A program made the translations under genes and the position numbers. Positions 1 through 8,002 of a stretch of 40,095 nt of DNA are shown one piece after another. Position 1 is the stretch's first letter, and each line of letters begins with the position of its first letter. This DNA is from an uncultured Lachnospiraceae bacterium (GTDB taxonomy: Bacteria > Bacillota > Clostridia > Lachnospirales > Lachnospiraceae): the NCBI GenBank assembly GCA_947177925.1, contig CAMWWJ010000001.1:1-40095 (forward strand). The letters run 5' to 3'. Under the pieces are notes generated by a model that saw nothing but the letters and a program-made list of their open reading frames with translations, searched no databases and was not told the DNA's origin.

Positions 1-120
1 GAACTGTCATGAATAATATTTTTTCACTTCAAAAATAAAGGAATTCGTGACATCCCTATTAGGAATCAGAAAAAAGTTACGATGTATTAAATAGAAATCA
101 AGAAGGGAAAAGTGATTCAT

Positions 121-822
121 ATGTTAAAGGAAACAAGCAATATGTATACCAGTCAACCATCATTTCGTACCTGTTCAAACAAAGACGGCATACATGATTC
201 ATCCCTGCCGGAGCACAATACTAATACAGCGAAATCAGAATATAAAAATGTATCGGAATATTCTGCTTATCTGCAGGAAAAATATAAGTTTCTTAACAGA
301 CAGACGTCCATGCATGGAGTGCCGGTAACGGTAAATGTTTCGGAAGCTTTTTTGAAAAAATGCCTGAATGATCCGGAAAAAATGAAGTTTCTGGAAAGCA
401 ATCTGGCGGTGATTCCGGATTGTGTAAAAAGTGCTGTTAATTTTACTAAGACCATGGCGGGAAGCCCCACAATGACTTATGCCAGCTATTCCATAGATGC
501 CAATGGGAATATTTCCTGTATGAGTGGCTGTACCAATGACCCGGATGGAAAGATTGCGCGGGAGAATGCCCAAAAAAGGGCAGAGGAAAAAAAGGCGGAA
601 GAAAAAAAGGCCGCAAGGAGACGGGAAGAGAAAAAAGCGAGAGAAAAGAAAGCGGAGGAAAGAATGGCTGAAAAAAGGGCCATGAAAGAAAGTCAATATA
701 CAGTGGCAGTAAGGGGAGATCATGTGGAAAGCATTACCTTAAACCTTATGGACAGAATAAGTTCTTCCTGCAGCATAGTGCCTCCCACTGCGGAGTTAGC
801 GGGATTTGATGCAAAAGCGTAA
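121..822 (+). CDS. DUF6033-like hypothetical protein with Lys/Glu-rich tail
   Basis: Hypothetical protein of about 233 residues. The middle part, with a 'VPVTVNVSEAFLKKCLNDPE' type segment and a later 'YSIDANGNIS' segment, resembles the DUF6033-type family that is common and often multicopy in Lachnospiraceae; the function of that family is unknown. Residues about 145-190 are an almost uninterrupted run of Lys, Glu, Arg and Ala, expected to form a long charged helix or coiled coil. No signal peptide or membrane segment is visible. The start is uncertain: an AAGGGA at 103-108 lies 12 bases before the ATG at 121 and only 3 before an in-frame GTG at 112. The next gene downstream is a relative, so the two look like a local duplication. 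Confidence 0.6.
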   Translation: MLKETSNMYTSQPSFRTCSNKDGIHDSSLPEHNTNTAKSEYKNVSEYSAYLQEKYKFLNRQTSMHGVPVTVNVSEAFLKKCLNDPEKMKFLESNLAVIPDCVKSAVNFTKTMAGSPTMTYASYSIDANGNISCMSGCTNDPDGKIARENAQKRAEEKKAEEKKAARRREEKKAREKKAEERMAEKRAMKESQYTVAVRGDHVESITLNLMDRISSSCSIVPPTAELAGFDAKA

Positions 823-856
823 TTGCATGATTACATTATAGTAGAAAGGGGCCGTC

Positions 857-1540
857 ATGAATCATCCTATCGAAACCAATTATGTGCCGGAAGCCTCCGG
901 ACATTATGTGGCAGGCAGCAAAAAGAAAATAAATACCACATTTGCGGATAAGTTGAATGAAAAAACGGCTGTTTCCACTTAAAATTTGACTTTAGGAGAA
1001 TATAATATATATTTCCATGAAAAAGTATACCGTCTTTCTATCCATTCCTCCCAGAAAAAGATGGAGTGGATGATAGAAATAACGGATAGGGCTTACGAGA
1101 GAATGAAGAACGATCCGGAATATGAAAAAAGGGTATTAGAGGCTATAGCCAGATGCAAAGCGATGGATTTTGGAAGTGGAGTACCGCTGATTGCTTATAT
1201 CCATATAGACGATACATGGGAAGGATGTCATATATATACCGGAGGAATCAGGGAAAATCATTTTGGTAAGTCTCAGTCGGAAATTGAGAGGGATATACGG
1301 GCAGAGAGGAAAAAACGAAGAAAAATGCTGTTAGAAGAGTACCTGAAAAAACAGGCGCAGGAAAAAAGAATTTTGAAAAAGCTATGGGATAAGGAAGTGG
1401 AGGAGAGAAAAATCGAAAGCAGCTGCCTGCTGCAGTCCTTTAGCAGAAAAAGGCAGATGAAACAGGCAGTTGATGCTTATGAGGCGGAAGCCGTGATAGA
1501 AACCATGGATTTTTGTATTTCCAGATGTGGGAAGCATTGA
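857..1540 (+). pseudogene. DUF6033-like gene interrupted by an in-frame TAA
   Basis: An ATG at 857 with a good AAAGGGG ribosome binding site opens a 41-codon frame that ends in TAA at 980-982. The same frame continues without another stop to 1540. The N-terminal piece ('FADKLNE' near its end) and the downstream piece ('MIEITDRAYERMKNDPEYE', then 'YIHIDDTWEGCHIYTGG') together have the layout of the neighbouring DUF6033-like protein, ending in a charged helix. The downstream part alone has only a TTG at 986 and no ribosome binding site. The simplest reading is a roughly 227-codon gene broken by one nonsense mutation. A sequencing error or translation of the two halves separately cannot be excluded. 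Confidence 0.55.
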
Positions 1541-1633
1541 TGATATGTGTGGGACGTAAAAAGTGCGGCACTATTTTGATACTAATATATAGATGAATAA
1601 AAAAGAATAATTGGATATGAATAGATGTAGGCA

Positions 1634-1669
1634 GTCGTCTGCTCTTTGATTAGAGCAGGTGGCTTTTTT
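1634..1669 (+). terminator. Rho-independent terminator, one copy of a 44-base repeat
   Basis: An 11-bp stem (5' arm 1634-1644, 3' arm 1653-1663, some G-U pairs) with an 8-base loop is followed by six T. It lies about 90 bases after the broken DUF6033-like gene. Positions 1640-1683 are repeated with 39 of 44 identities at 34814-34857. Confidence 0.75.
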
Positions 1670-1775
1670 CGTTCTGATACATAGCTCCCATCGATATTTT
1701 ACCCCGTTATCTATGGTGCAGATGAAAGCGGGGACTGGACTGTTACAAATATTGGACGGTGAAAGGAAAAACCAA

Positions 1776-1805
1776 TTGACAAAAAAAGTACTACGTGTTT
1801 ATAAT
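1776..1805 (+). promoter_or_regulatory. Sigma-70 type promoter of the tcdA/ttcA-like/larE-like operon
   Basis: A perfect -35 TTGACA (1776-1781) and a perfect -10 TATAAT (1800-1805) are separated by 18 bases. The predicted transcript starts near 1812, giving a leader of about 100 bases before the first gene. Just downstream of the -10 is an ATAGGTTTACTAGGAAAA stretch similar to segments behind the -10 elements at 10636 and 19876. The rest of 1541-1909 holds the terminator and the short hairpin at 1842-1867; no gene is convincing there. Confidence 0.75.
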
Positions 1806-1841
1806 AAAACATATAGGTTTACTAGGAAAATAAAAAGACTT

Positions 1842-1867
1842 GTGGATGGATAGCATCCGCTGTTTTT
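1842..1867 (+). terminator. Small hairpin plus T-run in the operon leader (possible attenuator)
   Basis: GTGGATG (1842-1848) pairs with CATCCGC (1854-1860) around a 5-base loop, followed by TGTTTTT. It sits inside the transcribed leader between the promoter at 1776-1805 and the gene start at 1910. The stem is only 7 bp with one G-U pair, so termination would be weak. No competing structure or leader peptide is evident. Confidence 0.35.
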
Positions 1868-1909
1868 ATATGAAAAGAGTTAATATTTTTAGCTTGAGGA
1901 GACATGGAG

Positions 1910-2674
1910 ATGTTGACACAGTTTTCAAGGACAGAATTATTGCTTGGAAAAGAGGCGATGGAAAAATTATCCGGTTCAAAAGTTGCAATTTTTGGTATTG
2001 GCGGTGTAGGAGGATATGCCTGTGAAGCTCTTGTACGAAGTGGAGTTGGGGCATTTGATTTGATTGATGATGATAAGGTCTGTCTGACGAATCTGAATCG
2101 GCAGATTATAGCTACGCGAAAAACAGTAGGAAAATATAAGGCAGAAGTGATGAAAGAGAGGATACTTGAAATCAATCCAGATGCAGATGTAATCATACAT
2201 AAGAGTTTTTTCCTGCCTGAAAATGCAGATGAATTTCCTTTTGACGAATATGATTATATTGTGGATGCAGTAGATACGGTTACTGCTAAAATTGAACTTG
2301 TTATGAAGGCGCAGGAAAAAAATATACCTATTATCAGCAGTATGGGAGCCGGGAACAAATTAGATGGCAGCCAGTTTAAGGTTGCTGATATTTATAAAAC
2401 AAAAGTATGTCCTTTGGCGAAAGTCATGCGGAGGGAATTGAAAAAACGTGGTATAGAGAAATTAAAGGTTGTGTATTCGGAAGAAAAACCTACAAGACCA
2501 TTGGAGGATATGGCTATCAGCTGCAGGACAAACTGTATTTGTCCGCCCGGAGCAAAACATAAGTGTACAGAAAGAAGAGATATTCCGGGCAGCGTGGCAT
2601 TTGTGCCATCTGTGGCAGGATTGATTCTTGCAGGTGAAGTAGTAAAAGACCTGTGTAGGGTAGAAATGGGGTAG
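1910..2674 (+). CDS. tcdA: ThiF/MoeB-type E1 enzyme, TcdA (tRNA threonylcarbamoyladenosine dehydratase) family
   Basis: E1-like adenylating enzyme of 254 residues. Near the N-terminus is the nucleotide-binding 'VAIFGIGGVGGYACEALVRS' motif, followed by 'LIDDDKVCLTNLNRQ' and 'DAVDTVTAKIELV', all hallmarks of the TcdA/CsdL branch of the ThiF superfamily. The late Cys-rich 'CRTNCICPPGAKHKC' segment is compatible with a metal or cluster site. Family members activate the carboxylate of t6A37 in tRNA to form cyclic t6A, and some partner with cysteine desulfurases. ATG 1910 is preferred over 1904 because GAGGAG (1896-1901) is then 8 bases away. The rhodanese-PP-loop gene follows 7 bases downstream, so a sulfur-transfer role is plausible in this setting. 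Confidence 0.8.
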   Translation: MLTQFSRTELLLGKEAMEKLSGSKVAIFGIGGVGGYACEALVRSGVGAFDLIDDDKVCLTNLNRQIIATRKTVGKYKAEVMKERILEINPDADVIIHKSFFLPENADEFPFDEYDYIVDAVDTVTAKIELVMKAQEKNIPIISSMGAGNKLDGSQFKVADIYKTKVCPLAKVMRRELKKRGIEKLKVVYSEEKPTRPLEDMAISCRTNCICPPGAKHKCTERRDIPGSVAFVPSVAGLILAGEVVKDLCRVEMG

Positions 2675-2681
2675 CATTGAT

Positions 2682-3812
2682 ATGGGTATTTCCGTGAAAG
2701 AACTAAAGGAGCTGGATGAAAGTAGTTATCAAATCATAGATATTCGTGATCAGATAGAGATTACTCATGGATCAATAGCAGGCGCTGTTGCAATAAAGCC
2801 GGAAGAAATTGAGAACAGCGAAAAAATAGATGTTTCTAAGAAGCTAATTATTTGTTGCAGCAGGGGCAAATTCAGTAATGAGGTAGCAGAGGATTTAAGG
2901 CAGAGGGGACTTAATGCGGAAAGTCTTGAAGGTGGATATATTGCATGGATTATGGATATTATGAGTGAGCCGCAGGAACTAAATAAGGCAAAAGATGTGG
3001 AGCAAAGCCTGCGAAAAAAATTCAAAAAGACAATCTGGTCGAGATTTACTAAGGCGATTAACACTTATGAATTAGTAAAACCAGAGGATGTTATAGCAGT
3101 TTGTATTTCTGGTGGAAAAGACTCCATGCTTATGGCAAAATGTTTTCAGGAACTAAAACTACATAATAAGTTTGATTTTGAGGTAAAGTTCCTTGTAATG
3201 GACCCAAGGTACAGTGCAGAGAATCGTAAAGTAATTGAAGAAAATGCAAAGAACCTGAATGTACCGATTACTGTATTTGAAACGGATATTTTTGATTCTG
3301 TATATCATGTGGAGAAATCACCCTGCTATCTATGTGCCAGAATGAGGAGGGGATATCTGTATCATTTCGCACAGGAATTAGGGTGCAATAAAATTGCATT
3401 GGGGCACCACTATGATGATGTGATTGAAACGATTCTCATGGGAATGCTTTATGGTGCACAGATACAGACAATGATGCCCAAGCTTCACAGCACAAATTTT
3501 GAAGGTATGGAACTGATACGTCCTTTGTATTTGGTCAGAGAAGATGATATCAAGGCATGGAGGGACTACAATGAACTTCATTTCATTCAGTGTGCCTGCA
3601 AGTTTACCGATACTTGCAGCACTTGTAATAATGAGGAAAACCGTTCCAAGAGAGTAGAAATAAAAGAACTGATAAAAACATTAAAGCAGGGAAATCCATA
3701 TGTGGAGGGAAATATTTTCAAGAGCGTGGAAAATGTGAATTTGGACACAGTAGTTGCGTACAAACAAAACGGTGAGAAACATTATTTTCTGGAAGGATAT
3801 GACAAGGAATGA
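2682..3812 (+). CDS. Rhodanese domain fused to TtcA-like PP-loop tRNA/sulfur-transfer protein
   Basis: Two-domain protein of 376 residues. Residues about 1-100 are a rhodanese homology domain with 'YQIIDIRDQIEITHGSIAGA' and an active-site loop 'CCSRGKFS', where Cys59 is the likely persulfide carrier. Residues about 110-376 are an N-type PP-loop ATPase with SGGKDS at 143-148, a CYLC pair (C215, C218) and a late Cys-rich 'CACKFTDTCSTC', typical of the TtcA group that thiolates tRNA C32 with a [4Fe-4S] cluster. In ordinary TtcA proteins the rhodanese is usually a separate protein. The fusion suggests that persulfide is delivered in cis. The stop overlaps the next start (ATGA). The true substrate could be tRNA or a small molecule. 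Confidence 0.75.
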   Translation: MGISVKELKELDESSYQIIDIRDQIEITHGSIAGAVAIKPEEIENSEKIDVSKKLIICCSRGKFSNEVAEDLRQRGLNAESLEGGYIAWIMDIMSEPQELNKAKDVEQSLRKKFKKTIWSRFTKAINTYELVKPEDVIAVCISGGKDSMLMAKCFQELKLHNKFDFEVKFLVMDPRYSAENRKVIEENAKNLNVPITVFETDIFDSVYHVEKSPCYLCARMRRGYLYHFAQELGCNKIALGHHYDDVIETILMGMLYGAQIQTMMPKLHSTNFEGMELIRPLYLVREDDIKAWRDYNELHFIQCACKFTDTCSTCNNEENRSKRVEIKELIKTLKQGNPYVEGNIFKSVENVNLDTVVAYKQNGEKHYFLEGYDKE

Positions 3813-4534
3813 GCGATGGGAAAAGAAATAGCAGGCAAGTGATGAAAGATGCCTTCCTGAAATCCATTCCCATCATGTGCAGTTATCTGTTTGTAAGCAT
3901 GGCATATGGAATGATGATGGAAAATGCTGGATATCATTGGTATTATTCGTTCTTGGCAAGTATGACTATTTACACAGGTGCGTTTCAATTCGTGCTGATA
4001 ACTTTTTTGAGCAGTGGTGCATCCGTTATAACAATTATGATAACAGCGTTTTTGATGAACAGCAGACAGGCATTTTACAGTCTCTCCTTTTTAGACGTTT
4101 TTCGGGATATGGGAAAAAGAAAGTTGTATATGATTCACACCATGACAGATGAAACCTATGCGGTAAATTGTTCCATAGGCAATACAGAAAGTAAGAAAGA
4201 TATTATGTTTTTTGTAGCGATTTTCAGCAGGTGCTATTGGATGATTGGCGCTGTATTAGGCGGTGTGATTGGGCAGTTGCTTCCTTTTCTGATATTCAGA
4301 AATGACAATGACATCCCGGATATGATAAAACGGTTAGGAGAGATATTGCCGTCGGCTATCATGGCAATATTGATTGTTTACTGCTTAAAAGACGCAGGGA
4401 ATAACTTTATAGCAGATGGAATATGGAGATTGGTAGCGGTCTTGATTGTAGTGGTAAGTTATAAATGGAAACATAGCACTTTACTTAGTATTCTATTAGG
4501 AACAGTAAGCTATATGCTATTATTACATATTTAA
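3809..4534 (+). CDS. AzlC-type branched-chain amino acid permease
   Basis: Integral membrane protein of 241 residues of the AzlC family. It has an N-terminal 'AFLKSIPIMCSYLFVSMAYG' segment, a conserved region containing 'GAFQFVLITFLSSGAS' and 'MNSRQAFYSLSF', and several further hydrophobic segments. AzlC normally works with a small AzlD partner in export of branched-chain amino acids and analogues. No AzlD is seen next to it here, although the small membrane protein at 5402 might substitute. Its start overlaps the preceding stop by 4 bases and it lies between two sulfur-transfer genes, so the cargo may be a sulfur amino acid or analogue. That last point is inference from context only. Confidence 0.75.
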   Translation: MSDGKRNSRQVMKDAFLKSIPIMCSYLFVSMAYGMMMENAGYHWYYSFLASMTIYTGAFQFVLITFLSSGASVITIMITAFLMNSRQAFYSLSFLDVFRDMGKRKLYMIHTMTDETYAVNCSIGNTESKKDIMFFVAIFSRCYWMIGAVLGGVIGQLLPFLIFRNDNDIPDMIKRLGEILPSAIMAILIVYCLKDAGNNFIADGIWRLVAVLIVVVSYKWKHSTLLSILLGTVSYMLLLHI

Positions 4535-4550
4535 GATTGGAGATTTTGAT

Positions 4551-5375
4551 ATGGAACAGATAACAAGAGAACAGATGGAGAAATTAGAACATTTAAGAAG
4601 TTATTTAAAGAAACTGCATTCCGTAGCAGTGGCTTTTTCCAGTGGTGTGGACTCAACTTTTTTATTGAAGGTTGCCGCCGGTACATTGGGGGATAAAGTA
4701 ATTGCCGTGACAGCGAAATCCTGTTCTTTTCCAAAGCGGGAATTAAATGAGGCAGCATCGTTCTGTGAAAAGGAAGGAATCAGGCATTATGTGTGCGAAT
4801 CAGAAGAATTAAACATTGAAGGGTTTGCACAAAATCCAAAAAACCGCTGTTATCTTTGTAAAAAAGAACTTTTTGAAAAAATTCAAGTGATTGCTGATGA
4901 AAACCAGATGGAAAATATAGTTGAAGGCTCTAATCTGGACGATAATGGTGACTATCGCCCCGGACTTTTAGCAGTGGCAGAGCTTGGAATTAAGAGTCCG
5001 TTAAGGGAATGCCATTTAACAAAAGCGGATATCCGGGCATTGTCAAAATATCTGGAACTGCCGACATGGGAGAAACAATCTTTCGCATGTCTTTCCTCAC
5101 GTTTTGTGTATGGAGAAACGATTACAGAAGAAAAACTGGGTATGGTGGATAAAGCGGAGCAGCTTCTGCTGGATATGGGATTTCATCAGGTCCGAGTGCG
5201 CATTCACGGCAGGATGGCAAGGATTGAAATTGAGCCGGAAGAGTTTGGAAAGCTTATGGAGGAAAGAGCCAGAAATATAATTATAGAAAAGTTCAAGGAC
5301 TATGGATTTTCGTATATCTCAATGGATTTGATGGGATATCGAACAGGGAGTATGAATGAAACGCTTGATTTATAG
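4551..5375 (+). CDS. LarE-like ATP-dependent sacrificial/Fe-S sulfurtransferase
   Basis: PP-loop ATPase of 274 residues, the usual LarE length. The pyrophosphate loop SSGVDS is at 30-35, a CYLC pair at C100 and C103, and the equivalent of the LarE catalytic cysteine at C180 in SFACLSSRF. Having these three cysteines matches the LarE type that carries a [4Fe-4S] cluster rather than the single-cysteine sacrificial type. LarE makes the sulfur groups of the nickel-pincer cofactor, but no larB or larC lies beside this copy; a second, better-placed larE is at 39209. This copy, in an operon with rhodanese/TtcA-like and TcdA-like genes, may thiolate something else. Confidence 0.75.
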   Translation: MEQITREQMEKLEHLRSYLKKLHSVAVAFSSGVDSTFLLKVAAGTLGDKVIAVTAKSCSFPKRELNEAASFCEKEGIRHYVCESEELNIEGFAQNPKNRCYLCKKELFEKIQVIADENQMENIVEGSNLDDNGDYRPGLLAVAELGIKSPLRECHLTKADIRALSKYLELPTWEKQSFACLSSRFVYGETITEEKLGMVDKAEQLLLDMGFHQVRVRIHGRMARIEIEPEEFGKLMEERARNIIIEKFKDYGFSYISMDLMGYRTGSMNETLDL

Positions 5376-5401
5376 CAATCGGGATCTGCAAGGAGGAACT
5401 T

Positions 5402-5722
5402 ATGAGAGAAAGAAAAATAGTATCATTGCTAATAATCGTAATAAACGTCATGGGAGTTATTTGTCTAATTTATTTTGCTATTCCATACCTTACTCATAGT
5501 GTTACGATATCATATCCTAATGCAATGTTACCTGCTGAGGCATGGGATAGAGCGGGCATGATATTGACGTTTGGCTTTGTTCCGCTTTTGATAGCGAATT
5601 TGTTAGGTCTTGTATTTATAAAAATAGAATTGAAGTTTATAAAATTCCTATTTCTGATTCCGAGCGTGACATGTTTTATTATAGTGGTAAGCTATTGGAT
5701 AACATCATTGACGTACGAATAG
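5402..5722 (+). CDS. Small membrane protein, three predicted helices
   Basis: 106-residue protein not recognised as a named family. An N-terminal hydrophobic segment (about 8-28), a second (about 52-72, 'MILTFGFVPLLIANLLGLVF') and a third (about 78-98) predict a three-helix membrane protein with a short outward loop. It has a strong AAGGAGG ribosome binding site 27 bases after the larE-like stop and is followed by a terminator, so it is the last gene of the operon. No cysteine pair or charged catalytic motif is evident. Confidence 0.55.
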   Translation: MRERKIVSLLIIVINVMGVICLIYFAIPYLTHSVTISYPNAMLPAEAWDRAGMILTFGFVPLLIANLLGLVFIKIELKFIKFLFLIPSVTCFIIVVSYWITSLTYE

Positions 5723-5766
5723 AAAATTCCAGTTTGCAGCTAAAAATTAAAAAGGTGTAAATGAAG

Positions 5767-5790
5767 AAGCAGCTATCTGGCTGCTTTTTG
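5767..5790 (+). terminator. Rho-independent terminator after the sulfur-transfer operon
   Basis: AAGCAGC (5767-5773) and GCTGCTT (5780-5786) form a 7-bp stem with a 6-base loop, running into five T. It ends the operon before the LysR gene. Confidence 0.75.
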
Positions 5791-5852
5791 TATTGTTAAA
5801 AGCTATAACCATCTAAAGGAAAAAAGAATTATGCAAAAGTTGTCTTTGGTAG

Positions 5853-5883
5853 TATAGTATATAAAGTATATTTACATACTATA
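5853..5883 (+). promoter_or_regulatory. 31-base palindromic operator upstream of the first LysR gene
   Basis: TATAGTATATAAA (5853-5865) and TTTACATACTATA (5871-5883) are inverted repeats of 13 bases with one mismatch and a 5-base spacer, 26 bases before the LysR start codon. A -35-like TTGTCT is at 5840-5845, so the palindrome covers the -10 region, as expected for autoregulation. A similar half site occurs at 12365-12380 before the nifB-like gene. Confidence 0.55.
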
Positions 5884-5908
5884 TTGATAGGAATAATAGG
5901 AGAATGAA

Positions 5909-6820
5909 ATGACATTAGTTCAATTAAAATATGCGATTACGGTAGCAGGGCAGAATTCATTGAATGATGCAGCAAAGGTACTTTTTATATCTCAGCCAAG
6001 CCTTTCCTCGGCAATCCGCTCATTGGAGAACGAGGTAGGGTTTGATATATTCATACGGTCTAAAAATGGGATTACTTTGACAACAAAGGGCGCAGAATTT
6101 ATTGGATATGCAAAATCCGTGATGGAACAGTATGAGCTATTAGACGCAAAATATATTTCACACACAGAGGTAAAAAAGACATTCAGCGTATCTATGCAGC
6201 ATTACACGTTTGCGGTAAATGCATTTGTAGAACTTGTGAAGCAGTATGGAATGGATGAGTATGAATTTGAAGTGCATGAGACAAAAACCCATGAAGTCAT
6301 TGAGAATGTCAAGAACCGCAAAAGCGAAATCGGCATTCTATATCTGAATGATTTTAACAGGAATGTATTAAATAAGTTGTTTGCGGAGTATGAACTACAG
6401 TTTGAGCCATTGCTGGAATGCGGTGTATATGTATATATGTGGAAAGGGCATCCGCTGGCAGAAAGGGATGAAATAGCATTAGAGGAGCTGGATGAGTACC
6501 CATGCCTTGGATTTGCACAAGGGGAGCACAATTCTTTCTACTTTGCAGAAGAGGTTTTAAGTACCTACCAGTATAAAAGATTCATCCGTGCCAATGATAG
6601 GGCTACTTTGTTAAATCTTATGGTTGGATTGAACGGATATACTTTATGCTCTGGTATTTTATGTGAAGAACTGAATGGAAAGGATTATTGTGCCGTAAAA
6701 CTGAAATCAGATGAAAAGATGACGATCGGATATATTTCAAGGAAAGACGCACCAGTCAGTGCGATAGGACAGAAATATCTGGAGGAAATGGCAAAATATA
6801 AGGATAAATCTTTAGGTTGA
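5909..6820 (+). CDS. LysR-type transcriptional regulator
   Basis: LysR-family regulator of 303 residues. The N-terminal winged helix-turn-helix ('SLNDAAKVLFISQPSLSSAI', then 'LENEVGFDIFIRSKNGITLT') spans about residues 1-65, followed by a linker helix and a periplasmic-binding-like effector domain from about residue 90. It is a close paralogue of the regulator at 18847; the two share 'DRAT' and 'YPCL' segments and many other positions. The gene lies directly upstream of cystathionine-type PLP enzymes in the same direction with 15 bases between, so it probably controls sulfur amino acid genes. The effector is unknown; O-acetylserine-type effectors are known for CysB-like members. Confidence 0.85.
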   Translation: MTLVQLKYAITVAGQNSLNDAAKVLFISQPSLSSAIRSLENEVGFDIFIRSKNGITLTTKGAEFIGYAKSVMEQYELLDAKYISHTEVKKTFSVSMQHYTFAVNAFVELVKQYGMDEYEFEVHETKTHEVIENVKNRKSEIGILYLNDFNRNVLNKLFAEYELQFEPLLECGVYVYMWKGHPLAERDEIALEELDEYPCLGFAQGEHNSFYFAEEVLSTYQYKRFIRANDRATLLNLMVGLNGYTLCSGILCEELNGKDYCAVKLKSDEKMTIGYISRKDAPVSAIGQKYLEEMAKYKDKSLG

Positions 6821-6835
6821 TCAGGAGGAATTATT

Positions 6836-8002
6836 ATGGCAAGAGGAATTGAAACAAAATGTCTGCATTTGGAAGAAGAAGAGGGATGCAGCAGCAATTA
6901 TGGGGCTGTGAGCTATCCGATTTACCAGACAGCAACCTATGCACATTTGGGCGTGGGTAAAAGCACAGGATATGATTACAGCAGGTTGCAGAACCCTACA
7001 AGGGAGCATTTGGAAAAGGTGGTGGCAACGCTGGAAAATGGATTAGATGCATTGGCATTTTCAACAGGGATGGCAGCAATTACTTTGATGATGGAGCTGT
7101 TTCATCCGGGGGACCATCTGATTGTGGATGCAGACCTTTATGGGGGGAGCATAAGGCTTTTTCATAATGTATCAGAGAAAAACGGAATTACATTCTCAAG
7201 TATTGACTGCTATAAAGAAGATGTGGAAAGTTATATTAGTGAAAATACGAAGGCAATTTACATTGAGACACCCACCAATCCCATGATGAATGTGACAGAT
7301 ATAGAGGCGATTGGGGAGATAGCAAAAAAGCATAATTTGCTTTTGATCGTTGACAATACTTTCCTTTCGCCTTATTTTCAGAATCCGTTGGATTTAGGTG
7401 CGGATATTGTTGTACATAGCGGGACGAAATATCTTGGCGGCCATAATGATACGCTGGCAGGTTTTCTGGTGACAAACAGGGAGGATATCAGTGAGAAGTT
7501 CCGGTTTTTAATTAAGACGACAGGATCAGGGCTTGCACCGTTTGACAGCTGGCTCATTCTTCGTGGAATTAAGACACTTGGCATCCGTATGGAGAAGTCA
7601 CAGCAAAATGCGGCAGCCATTGCAAATTGGTTAAAACAGCAAAATGCAGTGACGAAGGTAATCTATCCGGGACTGCCTACGCATCCGGGATATGAAATTA
7701 TGAAAAAGCAGGCAAGAGGATTTGGAGCGATGCTTACATTCCAGCTTGAAAGCAGAGAATTTGCATTGGCGATTTTAGAGAAAGTCCGTATGATCAAGTT
7801 TGCAGAAAGTCTTGGAGGTGTAGAAACGCTGATTACTTATCCGACAACACAGACACATGCGGATGTGCCAAAAGAAATCAGGGAAAAAAATGGGATTACA
7901 GAAAGCACACTCAGGCTTTCTGTTGGAATTGAGGATGTAAAGGATTTGCTGAATGAACTGGACAGCATTTTTAAGGAGATAGAAGGTGAATTACATGGCT
8001 GA
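6836..8002 (+). CDS. Cys/Met metabolism PLP enzyme (cystathionine gamma-lyase/synthase or methionine gamma-lyase type)
   Basis: 388-residue member of the trans-sulfuration PLP family, full length. Recognisable parts are 'YSRLQNPTREHLE' (phosphate/PLP loop), 'FSTGMAAI', 'ADLYGGSIRLF', 'ETPTNPMMNV' and the PLP-binding SGTKYLGGHND with K198. Family members cleave or form thioether bonds of cystathionine, homocysteine or methionine; sequence reading alone does not separate gamma-lyase, gamma-synthase and methionine gamma-lyase. It has an AGGAGG ribosome binding site and overlaps the next gene by 8 bases, so it is co-translated with a C-S lyase. A sulfide- or thiol-producing role fits the neighbourhood. 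Confidence 0.85.
   Translation: MARGIETKCLHLEEEEGCSSNYGAVSYPIYQTATYAHLGVGKSTGYDYSRLQNPTREHLEKVVATLENGLDALAFSTGMAAITLMMELFHPGDHLIVDADLYGGSIRLFHNVSEKNGITFSSIDCYKEDVESYISENTKAIYIETPTNPMMNVTDIEAIGEIAKKHNLLLIVDNTFLSPYFQNPLDLGADIVVHSGTKYLGGHNDTLAGFLVTNREDISEKFRFLIKTTGSGLAPFDSWLILRGIKTLGIRMEKSQQNAAAIANWLKQQNAVTKVIYPGLPTHPGYEIMKKQARGFGAMLTFQLESREFALAILEKVRMIKFAESLGGVETLITYPTTQTHADVPKEIREKNGITESTLRLSVGIEDVKDLLNELDSIFKEIEGELHG

Noticed and set aside
1659..1853. Frame of 64 codons on the plus strand
   Set aside because: It starts inside the terminator, spans the operon promoter and has no ribosome binding site or homology.
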